Assembly (NCBI GenBank): GCA_008704415.1 | Contig: VXIS01000009.1 | Location: forward strand, 1 to 64,000 | Direction of reading: 5' to 3' | Length of the DNA: 64,000 bases | Source: Sphaerosporella brunnea | Lineage: Eukaryota > Ascomycota > Pezizomycetes > Pezizales > Pyronemataceae | Part shown: in pieces, positions 11,897 to 21,700 of the stretch | Layout: every line of letters starts with the position of its first letter | Numbering within the stretch: position 1 is the stretch's first letter | Position numbers and translations under genes: made by a program | Notes under the pieces: generated by a model | Database searches by the model: none | The model's input: only the letters and a program-made list of their open reading frames with translations | What the model was told of the DNA's origin: nothing

Positions 11897-12391
11897 CAGC
11901 GATTCCAAGGGGTGAATCTGGGCGCCGATGATCAACAACCGGCGGAGGCTGGTGCACAAATAGAAATCAGCGATGGTAATGTGGCTGTGGACGCTCCCAG
12001 TAACTTGGAACGCTGTTTGTTTGGGGTTGAAATTGACTGTGAAGCGTCAGGAGCCAAACGCGGTGAGGGTGAATGCCAGGACACCACCACCTCTCATCCT
12101 GCGGGTAAGTGGTTGGACAACCTTGTCACGCTGAGAGCTAATGGTGATATTTCAGCTGTTGAGCCCACCGGCACCCTGAAGACGACTTCAACCGGCAACG
12201 GCGAATTGCAACATGCCGGTTCATAGGAGGCGGAAGCTTTGGCAACTCCAAATCAGGAATCTGGCGGTGGAAAATCGACGGACTTCACTGACTGAAGCGT
12301 TGACACTGGTCATCTGTCGTTCAAGCATGACAATGCAGCGACTACCGTGGAAGCCAAGAAGGCCCCGTCGATCAGCCTGATCTTGAGGTAG
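11897..12391 (+). pseudogene. coding-like frame with two internal stops, unknown
   Basis: The frame stays protein-like across about 165 codons, with only TAG at 12224-12226 and TGA at 12293-12295 before the final TAG. The composition is acidic and Ser/Thr-rich (for example NLGADDQQPAEAGAQIEIS). It opens after a TAG without an ATG, so it may be a downstream exon of a decayed gene. Family unknown. Confidence 0.33.
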
Positions 12392-13114
12392 AAATATCTG
12401 GATTAGTGGGTCGACATTGCATTGTCCTGTGTATACAATTCAGGTAAACTGAGCCTCTGTTTGGCGCCGGCAAAGCATCGATCGGTAATCCGCTGCGGTG
12501 TGGACTTTCAGACTTGTACCGCCGGGTGACCACGGGACTGGCCACGGGGGCAGGACGGCGCCCTGCACCACAAAATATATTTGTTACGTGCAGATTCTTA
12601 TGCACGCTGTGATGTTCGTTTCATGAGACATGAATAAAGCAAGAAGATGACGAGACCAAAGGGATGGGTGTTGACGGTACCATCTTTCGTTCGCTCAGCT
12701 TACGAACCATGTGTAACATACTTGCGGTTGCGAGAAGTCGAGACATAGTTAAAACTGATAATTCCGAATTCACTGTTTCAAGCTTTGTCCGTGCTGCACA
12801 GCGACGGCCCTAGACTGGATACTGGTGGAAATACGGTAGATCATTTATCAAATCTTTCAAGTATGGGGTTGTACCTGTGGGGAATGGCCGCAATTTTTTG
12901 CTTTTTCTACCCTGGTCGGGCAGGTAACACATTCTGCTTTGTTTCTTTCTGCCTAAAACTGAATATCCAGTTTGTAGCGTCTGCGCGATCGCCTGAGCCT
13001 CTACACATCGCCATTCGCGTCTTCCAAATAGTGATGTTATCACAGGCGTGCCGCTGATGACGAGACCGTTGCTCAAGCTCCGCTCCACTATGCGCCGCAC
13101 AATCACAGATCCCT
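12392..13114. other. intergenic, nothing recognised
   Basis: Short open frames only, up to the target-site duplication of the hAT-1 transposon. Confidence 0.45.
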
Positions 13115-13321
13115 ACTCAGGCCAGTGTTCCTAACAGCCAGCCCACCGGTTGGGCGGTGTTTGGGCTGCTTATGCTGCCAAGACAGCCCGTTGGGCGGTT
13201 TGGGCTGCAGAAACCGACGGGCGGGCGGGCGGGCTGAGATACAAGTAGTACAAGTAGAAAAATTAAATTTTTTGGTGCAGAATTACTGCGAGCCCTGGCC
13301 GTCTCGATCCTACATCTCTCG

Positions 13322-13466
13322 AAATCATTCCCTCTCCCCTACAGCTCCCGGAACCATTCTCTCTCCCCTACAGCTGCCGAAATCATTCCCTCTCCCCTAC
13401 AGCTCCCGGACTCATTCCCTCTCCCTTACAGCTCCCGTAATCATTCCCTTTCCCTACAGCTTCCAA
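13322..13466. repeat. about 29-bp tandem array inside hAT-1, five units
   Basis: Five imperfect units share the core ATCATTCCCTCTCCCCTACA followed by GCTCCCGG. Unit length varies from 26 to 30 bp. The array lies between the left terminus and the transposase stop codon and overlaps its last codons. It could be a transposase-binding array or 3'-UTR sequence. No matching array is visible at the other end. Confidence 0.85.
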
Positions 13467-15754
13467 TCCCTAATTATGCCAGCAGCCTCCCAGTGGTTTA
13501 AACATTCGCATGCTTCAATGATGTCCACTTTAAGGCGGGCGCGGCGGTCAGTGATTGTCTGTTTGGCACTTGAAAAGACCCGCTCCACTTCAGCTGACAT
13601 TGCTGGGATGGTCAAGATTTCCAACGCCATCAAAGCAAGCCTTGGATATGACGTCTGCTTGAGCTGCCAGTATCCAATGAGGTCAGTAACTGTAGCATCC
13701 TGAGCCTCTTTCAGCCAGCGGTGATATTCATCAAGGGGAACTTCATCGACAACCTCCACTGTGGCTGCACCTGGGCCAATTGACGATTTTGTGTGACGTC
13801 CACTGTGTCCTCGTCGTCCTTTTCCTTTGACGCACAATGGGGCTTTTTGAGGGAGAGGTGTAGGTGGTGGGGCTCGGACAACCTCCATGATAAGCGCTTG
13901 GAGAAAATCGCTTGAAGTGTCACTCCTTATTGGGTTTGCAATCTCATTGCCCTCGCCTTTATACTGCTGCTCCCAGAGTCTTTGCACTAGAAACTTGGCA
14001 TTCTGTACCCACTCAGTAAAGCCTGAGGTTGTTGGGTGCTCACGCTTCGCCATATTTTCCAAACTCTCCCATTTCAAGCGCGGATCCAAAACGACGGCTG
14101 CAAGATACACTGGAATTTCAGAAGTGATTGCAATATATTTATCCATGTGGTCCAGGCCGTTATTGATGGAGGTCTCCAGAACATGAAAAGCAGTCGTAAG
14201 ATGTTCCTCTTCATCTTTTTCTTGACGGCGTTTGAACTGATTATAGCAGCTAACCAGATGTGATTTCAGGCCAAGCAACGCTGGTAAAACTTCTCCAATG
14301 GTTCCATGTTGGCCATTCTCTGCACGCCCTTCCAGTGCCTTGGTTGCTTGCTCAAATGGACGCAAAACAGACATTATTTCCTTTAAAACAGTCCAGTCTG
14401 TGGCGTCTAGGGCATCCTCTTGTAATTCTGTAGTGGCAGTGACAAAGAAGTTGACGTTATTCTTAAGTTTGATTCCTCGCTCAATCATGGCAAACGTGGA
14501 ATTCCACCGCGTGTCGTTTTCTGCCACCAAGAGCAGGTCCGCTGCATTGGTGATTTGATTTTCATCTTCTGTGGTATGAATTGCAAGGAATCTCTGGATT
14601 CGCTGCGGTGAACCTCGAACGTAGGTTACAATGTTGCGCAGCTTACCCAACGGGCCAAGCTTGCGCCACTCCTCAATACGTTCCTTTTCCTTTTGAATGG
14701 CTAGAGTTTCTTCTTCGGCAGTCGTTGTATCATCTCCAATTTGAATATTCACGGCGGTGCCATAGAGGATCCGTCTTGCAACCAGATTTAGAATGTGGCC
14801 AAAACAATGAAGCCTTCGTTCTGCTGCTAGAAAAGAAGACGTTGGATGGCTGGGATGTGAATGTTCCAGGCGGTGCTCTAGAGTTGTAAGTGCCGTAGTG
14901 TTTGAGGAGGCGTTGTCAAGCATGAAGTATCCTAGCTTTGTACTATGTTCCAATCCTAATTCTTTGAGCATTTTCCACAGCGTTGCTTCAATATTGGCTC
15001 CACTGTGAGCACCTTCAATCTCTCGCAGCCCCATTAGGGTGTTGCGCTTTTGGAAATTGTTGTCCATCCAATGAGCGACTATTCCAAGAATAGGTTTATT
15101 GTTTGACGATGTCCACAAGTCAAAGCTCCAATGTATCCGAAAGTGGGAGTCTCGCAAAGCAGCCGACACCTCTTCACGCTGCTTGTAGTAGAGTTCCATC
15201 ACCCGATTGCGGACAGTATCAGCACTTTCTGGAAGAAGATCCTGAACCCGAGAATTCAAGTAATAGAGAAGGTTTCGAAAATGCACATTCTCTATTTGAT
15301 GAAAAGCAACGTGAGTACACACAATCCAGGTGCACAGGAGCCCTTTAAAAACAGTAAGGTGAACATTTTGCTCACGGCTTGAGGGTTCCTGCTTGGACTC
15401 GGGGCGCTCTGGGAGTTTTCCCTGTTTTCCAATTCCATGGACTTCTCGCAAATGACGAGTAGGCTTGTCCGTGGAGCAGCCGGTAATTTTGTATTCACGT
15501 GCTGGTTTTCCTCCATTTTTCTCGACACCTTCTGCCGACGGACATTCTGAACAACGCCACCATTCCTCGTTGCCTCTCTTTATTTTGACCCCATGCAGGA
15601 AAATATGAGACGTGAGTAGCCGCTTTCTTGATCCTCGGCCTTCCGTTGGATCAGCTGCAGCTGTTGGCTGGGAATTTGTTGGGGTGTCGGCCTGAACGGA
15701 GTCCCCGGCGTCGCCGTGCTGTAGGAGCGGCGTACTGGTAGGATTATTTGGCAT
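13454..15754 (-). CDS. hAT family transposase (BED finger, RNase H-like core, C-terminal dimerisation region)
   Basis: This enzyme would excise and insert the surrounding transposon in the nucleus. It is 766 aa, a normal full length, from ATG at 15754 with no break. A BED-type zinc finger lies at residues 65-106 (C68, C71, H101, H106). The RNase H-like core shows D212 in SFDLWTS, D280 in GYFMLDNASSN, the hAT C-x2-H motif at C317/H320 in HCFGH, and E722/E724 in AEVERVFSSA. The last 100 residues match the hAT C-terminal dimerisation region (YPRLALMALEILTIPAMSAE, ending in IEACECLNHWE). All catalytic positions I can identify are intact. No intron is needed. Confidence 0.95.
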   Translation of the reverse strand: MPNNPTSTPLLQHGDAGDSVQADTPTNSQPTAAADPTEGRGSRKRLLTSHIFLHGVKIKRGNEEWWRCSECPSAEGVEKNGGKPAREYKITGCSTDKPTRHLREVHGIGKQGKLPERPESKQEPSSREQNVHLTVFKGLLCTWIVCTHVAFHQIENVHFRNLLYYLNSRVQDLLPESADTVRNRVMELYYKQREEVSAALRDSHFRIHWSFDLWTSSNNKPILGIVAHWMDNNFQKRNTLMGLREIEGAHSGANIEATLWKMLKELGLEHSTKLGYFMLDNASSNTTALTTLEHRLEHSHPSHPTSSFLAAERRLHCFGHILNLVARRILYGTAVNIQIGDDTTTAEEETLAIQKEKERIEEWRKLGPLGKLRNIVTYVRGSPQRIQRFLAIHTTEDENQITNAADLLLVAENDTRWNSTFAMIERGIKLKNNVNFFVTATTELQEDALDATDWTVLKEIMSVLRPFEQATKALEGRAENGQHGTIGEVLPALLGLKSHLVSCYNQFKRRQEKDEEEHLTTAFHVLETSINNGLDHMDKYIAITSEIPVYLAAVVLDPRLKWESLENMAKREHPTTSGFTEWVQNAKFLVQRLWEQQYKGEGNEIANPIRSDTSSDFLQALIMEVVRAPPPTPLPQKAPLCVKGKGRRGHSGRHTKSSIGPGAATVEVVDEVPLDEYHRWLKEAQDATVTDLIGYWQLKQTSYPRLALMALEILTIPAMSAEVERVFSSAKQTITDRRARLKVDIIEACECLNHWEAAGIIRDWKL

Positions 15755-16140
15755 AGTGACGTTGAGTGGCCTTGATTTATCAACCTGAGGTGAGCCATAG
15801 GAGCTGTCCGTGGTACCCAGCTATGTACGCGACTCACTTGGTGTCACTCAGTCCTTAAGCAGCCCGCCAGCCCGCCCGTCGTTTTTTTTCAACAGCCCGG
15901 CTAATCAGTGGAACCGCCCGGCGGTTGCTCTTAAGCAGCCCGCCCAACGCGCCCGGCTTTTTGGGCTGGCTATTAGGAACACTGACTCAGGCTCTGGTAC
16001 GGTCAATATTGCGTCTTGCGCCAACGTGTTGCGCCACCGCTGCCGCTCACGTTTCTGTATATATATAGTGATATATAGCGATATAGTTGACGCGATAGTC
16101 AACAACGGTGGCCAGCAATATCATCCAACCATCTGCGTTG

Positions 16141-16478
16141 CTGTAGGGTTATGACTCTTCGTACGATTTCTTTCTTACGTATTTCCCCACCAAAGCTATA
16201 AAAACTGAGTCTCAGTGACGATAGTATGATGCCAGTATTCTACCAGTTTCTTTACCTTTCCTGACTACGTTATTTTGAACCTTCCGGCATTTCAACCGCA
16301 GACTGTGTAGGTTTTATGGCCACAAGTTCCTTGTTCACGGATTTGCCAGCTAGCTATGACCTCATGTTAGGACGTAATGTGTTTGGCTCGGTTGGCTATA
16401 AGAGCTGCGAGAACAACAGGTTCTCAGTTTATTGGCATCTGTGCAATCGCGCATCTTATAAGCTCCCGAAAAGGTGAC
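16141..16478 (+). repeat. dispersed repeat copy 1, possible solo LTR
   Basis: A diverged, inverted copy lies at 31707-32033. Shared blocks include CTGTAGG near the start, CGATAGTATGATGCCAG, TGACCTCATGTTA and TCTCAGTTTATTGGCAT near the end. This copy has TATAAAA at about 16197-16203, which would fit a promoter inside an LTR beginning TGTAGG. I could not find matching 5-bp target duplications, so the class is uncertain. Confidence 0.55.
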
Positions 16479-16865
16479 AATGTTCGTCATTCAACAGGGC
16501 AAATAACAGAATTCAGTGACAGTGACGCGTGATGTATATCAAATGTGCAGGCCGGCAATCAACATCCAATAGTACTCTGGACGTTTGCATTGCCACTCTC
16601 TGGTCGCCGATCACACAGGCACCCAGAAAAACCGCACACGGATACACATCCAGCAAAGCCTGCTTAAAGTTCGAAAGTGTGTCACGTATCGCGCTCTCGC
16701 TACCGTTGCCTTCTGGCCACTGCGTTCGCCTGATTGCTAAGATACAGTTGATACTGGCTCCTTATGGCGTTGACCAACCATGTTGTCTCCAGCACAAACC
16801 CCCTTTGTGTGACCCACGCTTGAGGCGCCTCTCTGCTGAACCGTACACATCCTCCTTCTTCAACG

Positions 16866-17705
16866 TCAGGCCATCGCCACCGGTAGAGTGGAGCGCCACC
16901 CTGGGTCCATCTCGGAATACGCGCTTGTGGATGTCAGCCCCCGCCAGAGCTCGATGAACCCCGCGAACCGGCGGCGGAAATCCTCTTCGTTCGGGTCCTC
17001 TTGAAAGGTGACAACAATGACTGCTCGGACGCGGCCGGAGGTCCCCTTGAGCAGCAGGTCAACGCGATCCAACAGCCCGTTCAACCGCGGGTTCCGGTCG
17101 TAGTCTTGAGACTGTCCGACTTCGACTGCGAGGTTGGGGTACAGCTTGTAGGTATCCGCGATCACGTAGGCCGGCTGGACACTGCTGTCGTTGTAGCCCG
17201 ATTGAAACATCGTGTATTCTGTTCAGTTGCGTGTGAGGTCAGCATATGAGTGTACCACCTCACCCCCACCTTGTTATGCCTTACCTAGCCCCGTGACCGT
17301 CATCAAGAACCCTTTACGCTCCTCGCTCTTGCCGGGCGGCGCGTCGTCATCATCACTGGAGCACTCAGCCTCCTTCACAAGGTGAGACGCCAGCACCAGA
17401 CCCCGCCGCTTCATCTGTTGAATGGCAATGCCAATCCAGGCTTCAGCCACGTTGTGCAGCGCGCTCATGCATGCAAACAGTGCAACACAGCTGCATGAGT
17501 TGTAAAAGGTGCGAATGCTGAGCAGTTCGAGGTCGCTCTCGTAGCATGATACGAGGTGATTGTAGGAAGCAGCCGACAGCAGACACAACTCGAGGCATGG
17601 TGCGAAGGAGGACAGGAATTGCGAGACATCACTGGTGGCGAACGTTGTGGGGGTGGGAGGTGGTGCCTGTGCTGCGATTTCAATCGCGCTGGACGGTGTT
17701 GAGGC
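16866..17705 (-). pseudogene. PD-(D/E)XK-like (Uma2-type) gene, frameshifted
   Basis: Two exons. Exon 1 (17705-17285) has a helical region and an acidic SSDDDDAPPGKSEE stretch. The intron 17219-17284 is 66 nt with donor GTAAGG, branch CTGAC and acceptor ACAG, and joins in phase. Exon 2 contains YPNLAVEVGQSQDYDRN, then a segment matching the second half of the Uma2/PD-(D/E)XK fold (VRAVIVVTFQED). The same layout (FPVIVLEVALSDTF) occurs in the 39.7-kb gene. After FIELWR the frame shifts: compared with the copy at 62455-63067 one nucleotide is missing near 16938. That copy instead continues with DIHKR.FR.GPRV. No ATG was found in frame at the 5' end. Function is inferred only from the fold signature. 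Confidence 0.6.
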
Positions 17706-17744
17706 TTAGCCGAAGTGGAAGGATGGCGATGGGAAAAGCTGCGT

Positions 17745-17752
17745 CTTATATA
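17745..17752 (-). promoter_or_regulatory. TATA-like box upstream of the 17-kb gene
   Basis: TATATAAG on the minus strand lies about 40 nt upstream of the open frame of the PD-(D/E)XK-like gene. Position and sequence are suitable, but no start codon has been tied to it. Confidence 0.3.
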
Positions 17753-17759
17753 CATCGTA

Positions 17760-19720
17760 TGGTTCACTGCATCGGTGATATCCACCAACCCTCCTCACTC
17801 GTCCTATCCTTCCCACTCGTGCTAATCATTGCCTACAAAGCCAGTTTCCAACATGTTCGAATGTTGCGGCGAGTGTGTCTGCCGCTGTGTGCGCTGCGTG
17901 TTTCGGTGTCGAGACGCGGTTGGCGACGTCATATGACTGAGCACCTACTTCACCGAATATAGAGATAGGCTTGAACCACGCATTCCATGTTCACAAAACA
18001 GAATCCTTTCTGCAGCAGTGCGCTTCTTTTGAATCCCAATTTGGGAAGCCTGGCTGGTGTTGGAGTGTCAGCAGATGCAGTTTGCCCCCGGGCTGCACAG
18101 ACCTGGACTCTGGCACATGAAAAGTGACATTCTGTGTACCAGGTTCTGCGCCATTGGATAATTCACTTCCTGTGTTCGTGGATTCGTTCCGGATACTAGA
18201 TCTGCGGCGACTGGGGCAAGTTTGCTTTCACATAGCCGGACAAAATGAAAGCAGAGGTAACGCGGGAATACGTTGCGGTATTGATGTGTGAGCTTGCCAC
18301 CACAGCTACTACCATCTAGCAACTATCGCGCCTGCGAGCAAATACCTCATTGAAACCAAATACAAAACAAGCGCCGGCACGGACAAGTAGACCAAGCAGA
18401 GCAAGTAATACTCCACTCCATTCCCATCCCCATCCTTCTTTCCGTCCTCATCCTCCTTCTCCTGTGTTTGCCTGAGTGCAGCAGCGAAGCTGCCAACAGC
18501 TCCTCCCAGTCTCCGAGGAGCGACTGAGAAATGGAGCGGCTGGGGGGGGGGCGAGACGCGAAAACCGTGTGTGGTGAGGCACAGAAGGGGGCGGCGCTGG
18601 CCGGACCTCCGCCGACCGAGTGAGCGGAGCCTAGGGTCCACCCGCCGGCCGGCAGCCACCCACGCTGCGTCGTCTCTGTTGCTAGCCCACGGCTTACCGT
18701 GACATTTAATGAGGCCTGGAATCGAAGGAGTTCTCAATACTCTAGATGCAAGGTCAGCGATGCGTACATGCACGTGTCGTTAATTGACTCACTGAGAGTT
18801 CCATTGGCACGCTTTACGAGGAATAGTATCGCCAAAAAGGCGTCCCAGGAAACGAGGTTGTTGGGCGTTCCAGTTACGGGCAAAATGAGCAGCCAGGGTG
18901 TGAAGGTTCACTAAGGACCACTCTTGATCCAGTTGAACGTGTTGACCGACACAGATTCTGTGGGTGAGCTCTATAGTATCATGGTTGTCGTTGTCTCTAG
19001 GTTTCTACATGCGATGTCAGTAATAATGCCAGAAAGATATGTTCATTGGAGACTCACCTTGTTCCTGTGGTTCCCCATGTTCCCAAATGGGAAAAACCTT
19101 CATCCGAAGATGTGACGGGGTTGAAAAAAACAAGTAGGAAAACCTGTTTTTACTGAGTGAAGGTGGATTGGGGGAGGAATCGGGCGTTTATATATGCGGC
19201 GTCGCCAAGCTTACTTCACTGGCTTTCACTCGCAGTCCCCTAACACATTTTAGCACTTGGCAAAAGCGACGCGCTGCTTCAAAAACCCACAAATTTGTAT
19301 GCCGTTCATTCGTTGCTACTCTATCTGCGGCAAATGTCAAGGCGTCAAACTCAAGCACCGAGCTACAAAAGCCCCTGACGCATTGAAAGCACACATCGTG
19401 GGGCACGGCTGACCACGTATGTTCACCGTTCAACGTTGTAACAAGGCTGTGTGGCGCTATGCTGTGGCCATGCGGGGGCTGTGCCGGGGCGGTGCCTTGC
19501 CGAAAGGTCACTAAGTGTCTTTCTATTGGATTAGACAGGTTTCTTACAACAGTAGCAAGTTCATTATATATCTCGTAGGGTGCTAATTACGACGGTGGTC
19601 ACATTTCGATCCTACCCTACCTGGCCTTCTCAATATCTAGCAGCACCCTAGCCCATGGGGTGTCAGCGTGCTCTCGCCCAGGGACAGCTGAGCTTGTGCA
19701 CATTTGCATGTTGATATTCA
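17760..19720. other. no gene recognised; one open frame with a possible membrane segment
   Basis: The minus-strand frame 18309-18773 (no ATG) ends with a charged EKEDEDGKKDGDGNG stretch followed by a hydrophobic run (YYLLCLVYLSVPALVLYLV) that could span a membrane. It could be the last exon of a small gene. Nothing else is convincing. Confidence 0.3.
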
Positions 19721-20265
19721 TTATTTGAGAGCTCGTAGAACATGACTCGACAGCTTGGAGGAAGTCCCGGTGCGCGCCACGGGCGACGATGTCGCCCCTG
19801 TCGGTAGTTCGCATTGGAACGATTCCTCGGTCGTTTCCCCGCCGCTATCAGTGTGGAGCTCACTCTGCGCAATGAGCTGCGCCGCGCCAGGAAGATTCGC
19901 TTTCTCTCCCGCTGATGTTTCCCTGTGTCGTGGTTATTGGCCACCAACTCGGGGTGTAGTAACCCCAGCTGCGTAAAGCCATGGAGCAGCGGCACCCCAT
20001 TCCTCTGCTCGTGGTGCGCATGTACACAGGCGTCACCCGCATGCATCTGCTCGACCAATTCAACAGCGAGTGATGCTGAGCTTGACAATGGTCGGATTGC
20101 GTCACCGCCGCCGCTTTCGCCGGGCGTCATGGAACGGCTTGGTGTCATGAGCTTGCGCCGGGCGTCTGTCCACACTTTCTCGCAGGTTATGGAATCATAT
20201 ACTGCCAGGTTGAAGGAGCAGCACGCGGAATAGCGGTAGATCGCAAAAGTAGATCGCACTAGCAA
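19721..20265 (-). pseudogene. unknown protein gene with a 1-nt frameshift
   Basis: A protein-like frame runs from about 20265 through KVWTDARRKLMTPSRS and ELVEQMHAGDACV to VANNHDTG. Near 19922 it must change frame by one nucleotide and then continues with ETSAGEKANLPGAAQLIAQS and HTDSGGETTEES to a TAA at 19721. One missing G in a GGG run would restore it; a short intron ending CACAG at 19923 is the alternative. No domain was recognised. The 5' end lacks an ATG, so an upstream exon is probable. Confidence 0.4.
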
Positions 20266-20622
20266 GTAACGCAGGAAGGCTTAATTGGTTGTATTGTACA
20301 GAATCGAAAATCAACAGGAAAGCCTCCTTTTAAGAGCCCTATTACTGATCGGAAGTTGATTAATCCGTCGCAAGGCCTCGGGGAAATAACCGTGCGACGC
20401 TTGTCGTATCCTCCGCATCACCAACCCTGACTCTCCTCGCACGATAACAAAAGGAAAAACAGGTGTGGTAACGCTATTTACAACAACCACATTTCATACT
20501 GCTTGATCTGATGCAGCATGACTATCCTTCACATCAACCACCATCTCAATGTGGTTTTCACGCTCTTGAAACCGCTGTGGTGTGGAACCGAATATCTGCT
20601 CCTGATATCAGATCTCGGGATA

Positions 20623-20798
20623 CTCGTGCCAAGGTGACTAACGTCACCCCTGGTTGCTCGCAGGCTCGCTTCCCAGGGGCACTCCTATGGAGTGCCAGCC
20701 AGCCGAACAATAGTCACTAGGCCTAACGATAGAATTTATCGACCATCACCTATTTTCACCACCACCACCACCATCACGACCAAACCATGCAGCAGGCA
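20623..20798. repeat. left long inverted repeat of the Fot1 element
   Basis: Nearly identical in inverse to 21360-21551. Its inner end contains ATGCAGCAGGCATAG, a decayed copy of the transposase start, which in the right arm reads ATGCAGCAAGCTGAG. Confidence 0.85.
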
Positions 20799-21105
20799 TA
20801 GTCTTATGCATTTCAGGATTACATGGAAACACATAGAATATAGAATATAAAATTACATGTGTTCAGTCTTGCACTGCTTGCTACGCTTCGCCCGTTTCCT
20901 TCCTTCCTTCCGAACCTCCAAACACAATGCCTTCATGAGCTTCTTGCGAGAAGAAGATGCCAGAATCTTCTTTCTACTCTCCTTCACAGCATCAAGAAAT
21001 CGTTTTCTCTCTGCTTTGCAGCTGCTTCAGCACCAGCATGTGCTTGCGCCAGCGCTCGAGTCAGTTGTAGTCTTAAGTCTACGCTTCAAACTTGGTGTCG
21101 TTCCT

Positions 21106-21369
21106 TCAAGGTGACAGACTTCGTTGTAAACAGACTGGAATTGACGCTTCAAAGACCGTATAAAGTTCTTGCGCCTCTGTCAGCTTCTTATTCGGTCCGG
21201 GCAGATCGCTTTTAGCTAGTCGACCGTTCCATCGAGCTCGAAGTCGTTGTTCTGGAAGGTTGAAGTCGCGAGCTGCTGCGGCGATGTTGACTACATCTCT
21301 CTTCTGAAGAACCTCGATTGCAGCTTGGATTTGGGTCTGGACGGACTTATAGGACTCAGCTTGCTGCAT
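21106..21369 (-). pseudogene. Fot1/pogo transposase, N-terminal DNA-binding fragment
   Basis: From the ATG at 21369, residues about 12-50 match the psq/CENP-B-type helix-turn-helix of pogo transposases (IQAAIEVLQKRDVVNIAAAA, then RDFNLPEQRLRARWNGR). It is followed by KKLTEAQEL, where intact proteins continue into the second DNA-binding domain. The frame stops at 87 aa. Farther on, 21025-20853 on the same strand, a frame with RFLDAVKESRKKILASSSRK ending CKTEHM resembles the basic C-terminal tail. The whole DDE domain between them is lost. Confidence 0.85.
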
Positions 21370-21551
21370 GGTTTGGTTGTGATAGTGGTGGTGGCGGTGG
21401 TGGTGGTGGTGGTGGTGAAAATAGGTGATGGTCGATAAATTCTATCGTTAGGCCTAGTGACTATTGTTCGGCTGGCTGGCACTCCATAGGAGTGCCCCTG
21501 GGAAGCGAGCCTGCGAGCAACCAGGGGTGACGTTAGTCACCTTGGCACGAG
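21360..21551. repeat. right long inverted repeat of the Fot1 element
   Basis: Pairs with 20623-20798. It includes the first codons of the transposase fragment, so the coding start lies inside the repeat arm. Confidence 0.85.
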
Positions 21552-21700
21552 TAGGAAGTTGCGTTATTCAGAAGGCGTGCATTGAAACCCCGGGGAGGTG
21601 CTGGTTTATACTAAGCCTCCTGTGATCTCACAGTGACAAAGCGTGCAACACCAACACTCTTCTACCAAAAGCAGAACGTAGTTCATGCCGTCTCGTTCTT

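Larger units (their letters stand above)
13123..15984 (-). mobile_element. hAT-1 autonomous DNA transposon (2862 bp)
   Basis: A complete hAT transposon. The ends read CAGTGTTCCTAACAGCCAGCCC and CAGTGTTCCTAATAGCCAGCCC (inverse), one mismatch in 22. A perfect 8-bp duplication ACTCAGGC sits at 13115-13122 and 15985-15992. Subterminal AGCCCGCC/GGGCGGGCT repeats occur at both ends. Inside are an uninterrupted 766-aa transposase on the minus strand and a tandem array beside its 3' end. Everything expected of an active element is present, so it is the likely driver of the MITEs at 2074-2409 and 55849-56183. Confidence 0.96.
20623..21551 (-). mobile_element. internally deleted Fot1/pogo (Tc1-mariner) element, 929 bp, very long inverted repeats
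   Basis: The element is bounded by TA on both sides (20621-20622 and 21552-21553), the Tc1/mariner target duplication. The ends read CTCGTGCCAAGGTGACTAAC and its inverse, and the inverted repeats extend for about 175-190 bp. Each arm includes a short palindrome GGCACTCCTATGGAGTGCC and a CAC/GTG trinucleotide tract. The minus strand keeps the N-terminal DNA-binding part and the basic C-terminus of a pogo transposase, but the DDE catalytic region is missing. It is therefore non-autonomous and foldback-like. Confidence 0.92.

Noticed and set aside
13321..13466. CRISPR array
   Set aside because: Units are directly adjacent and imperfect with no spacers, they lie inside a transposon, and the DNA is eukaryotic.
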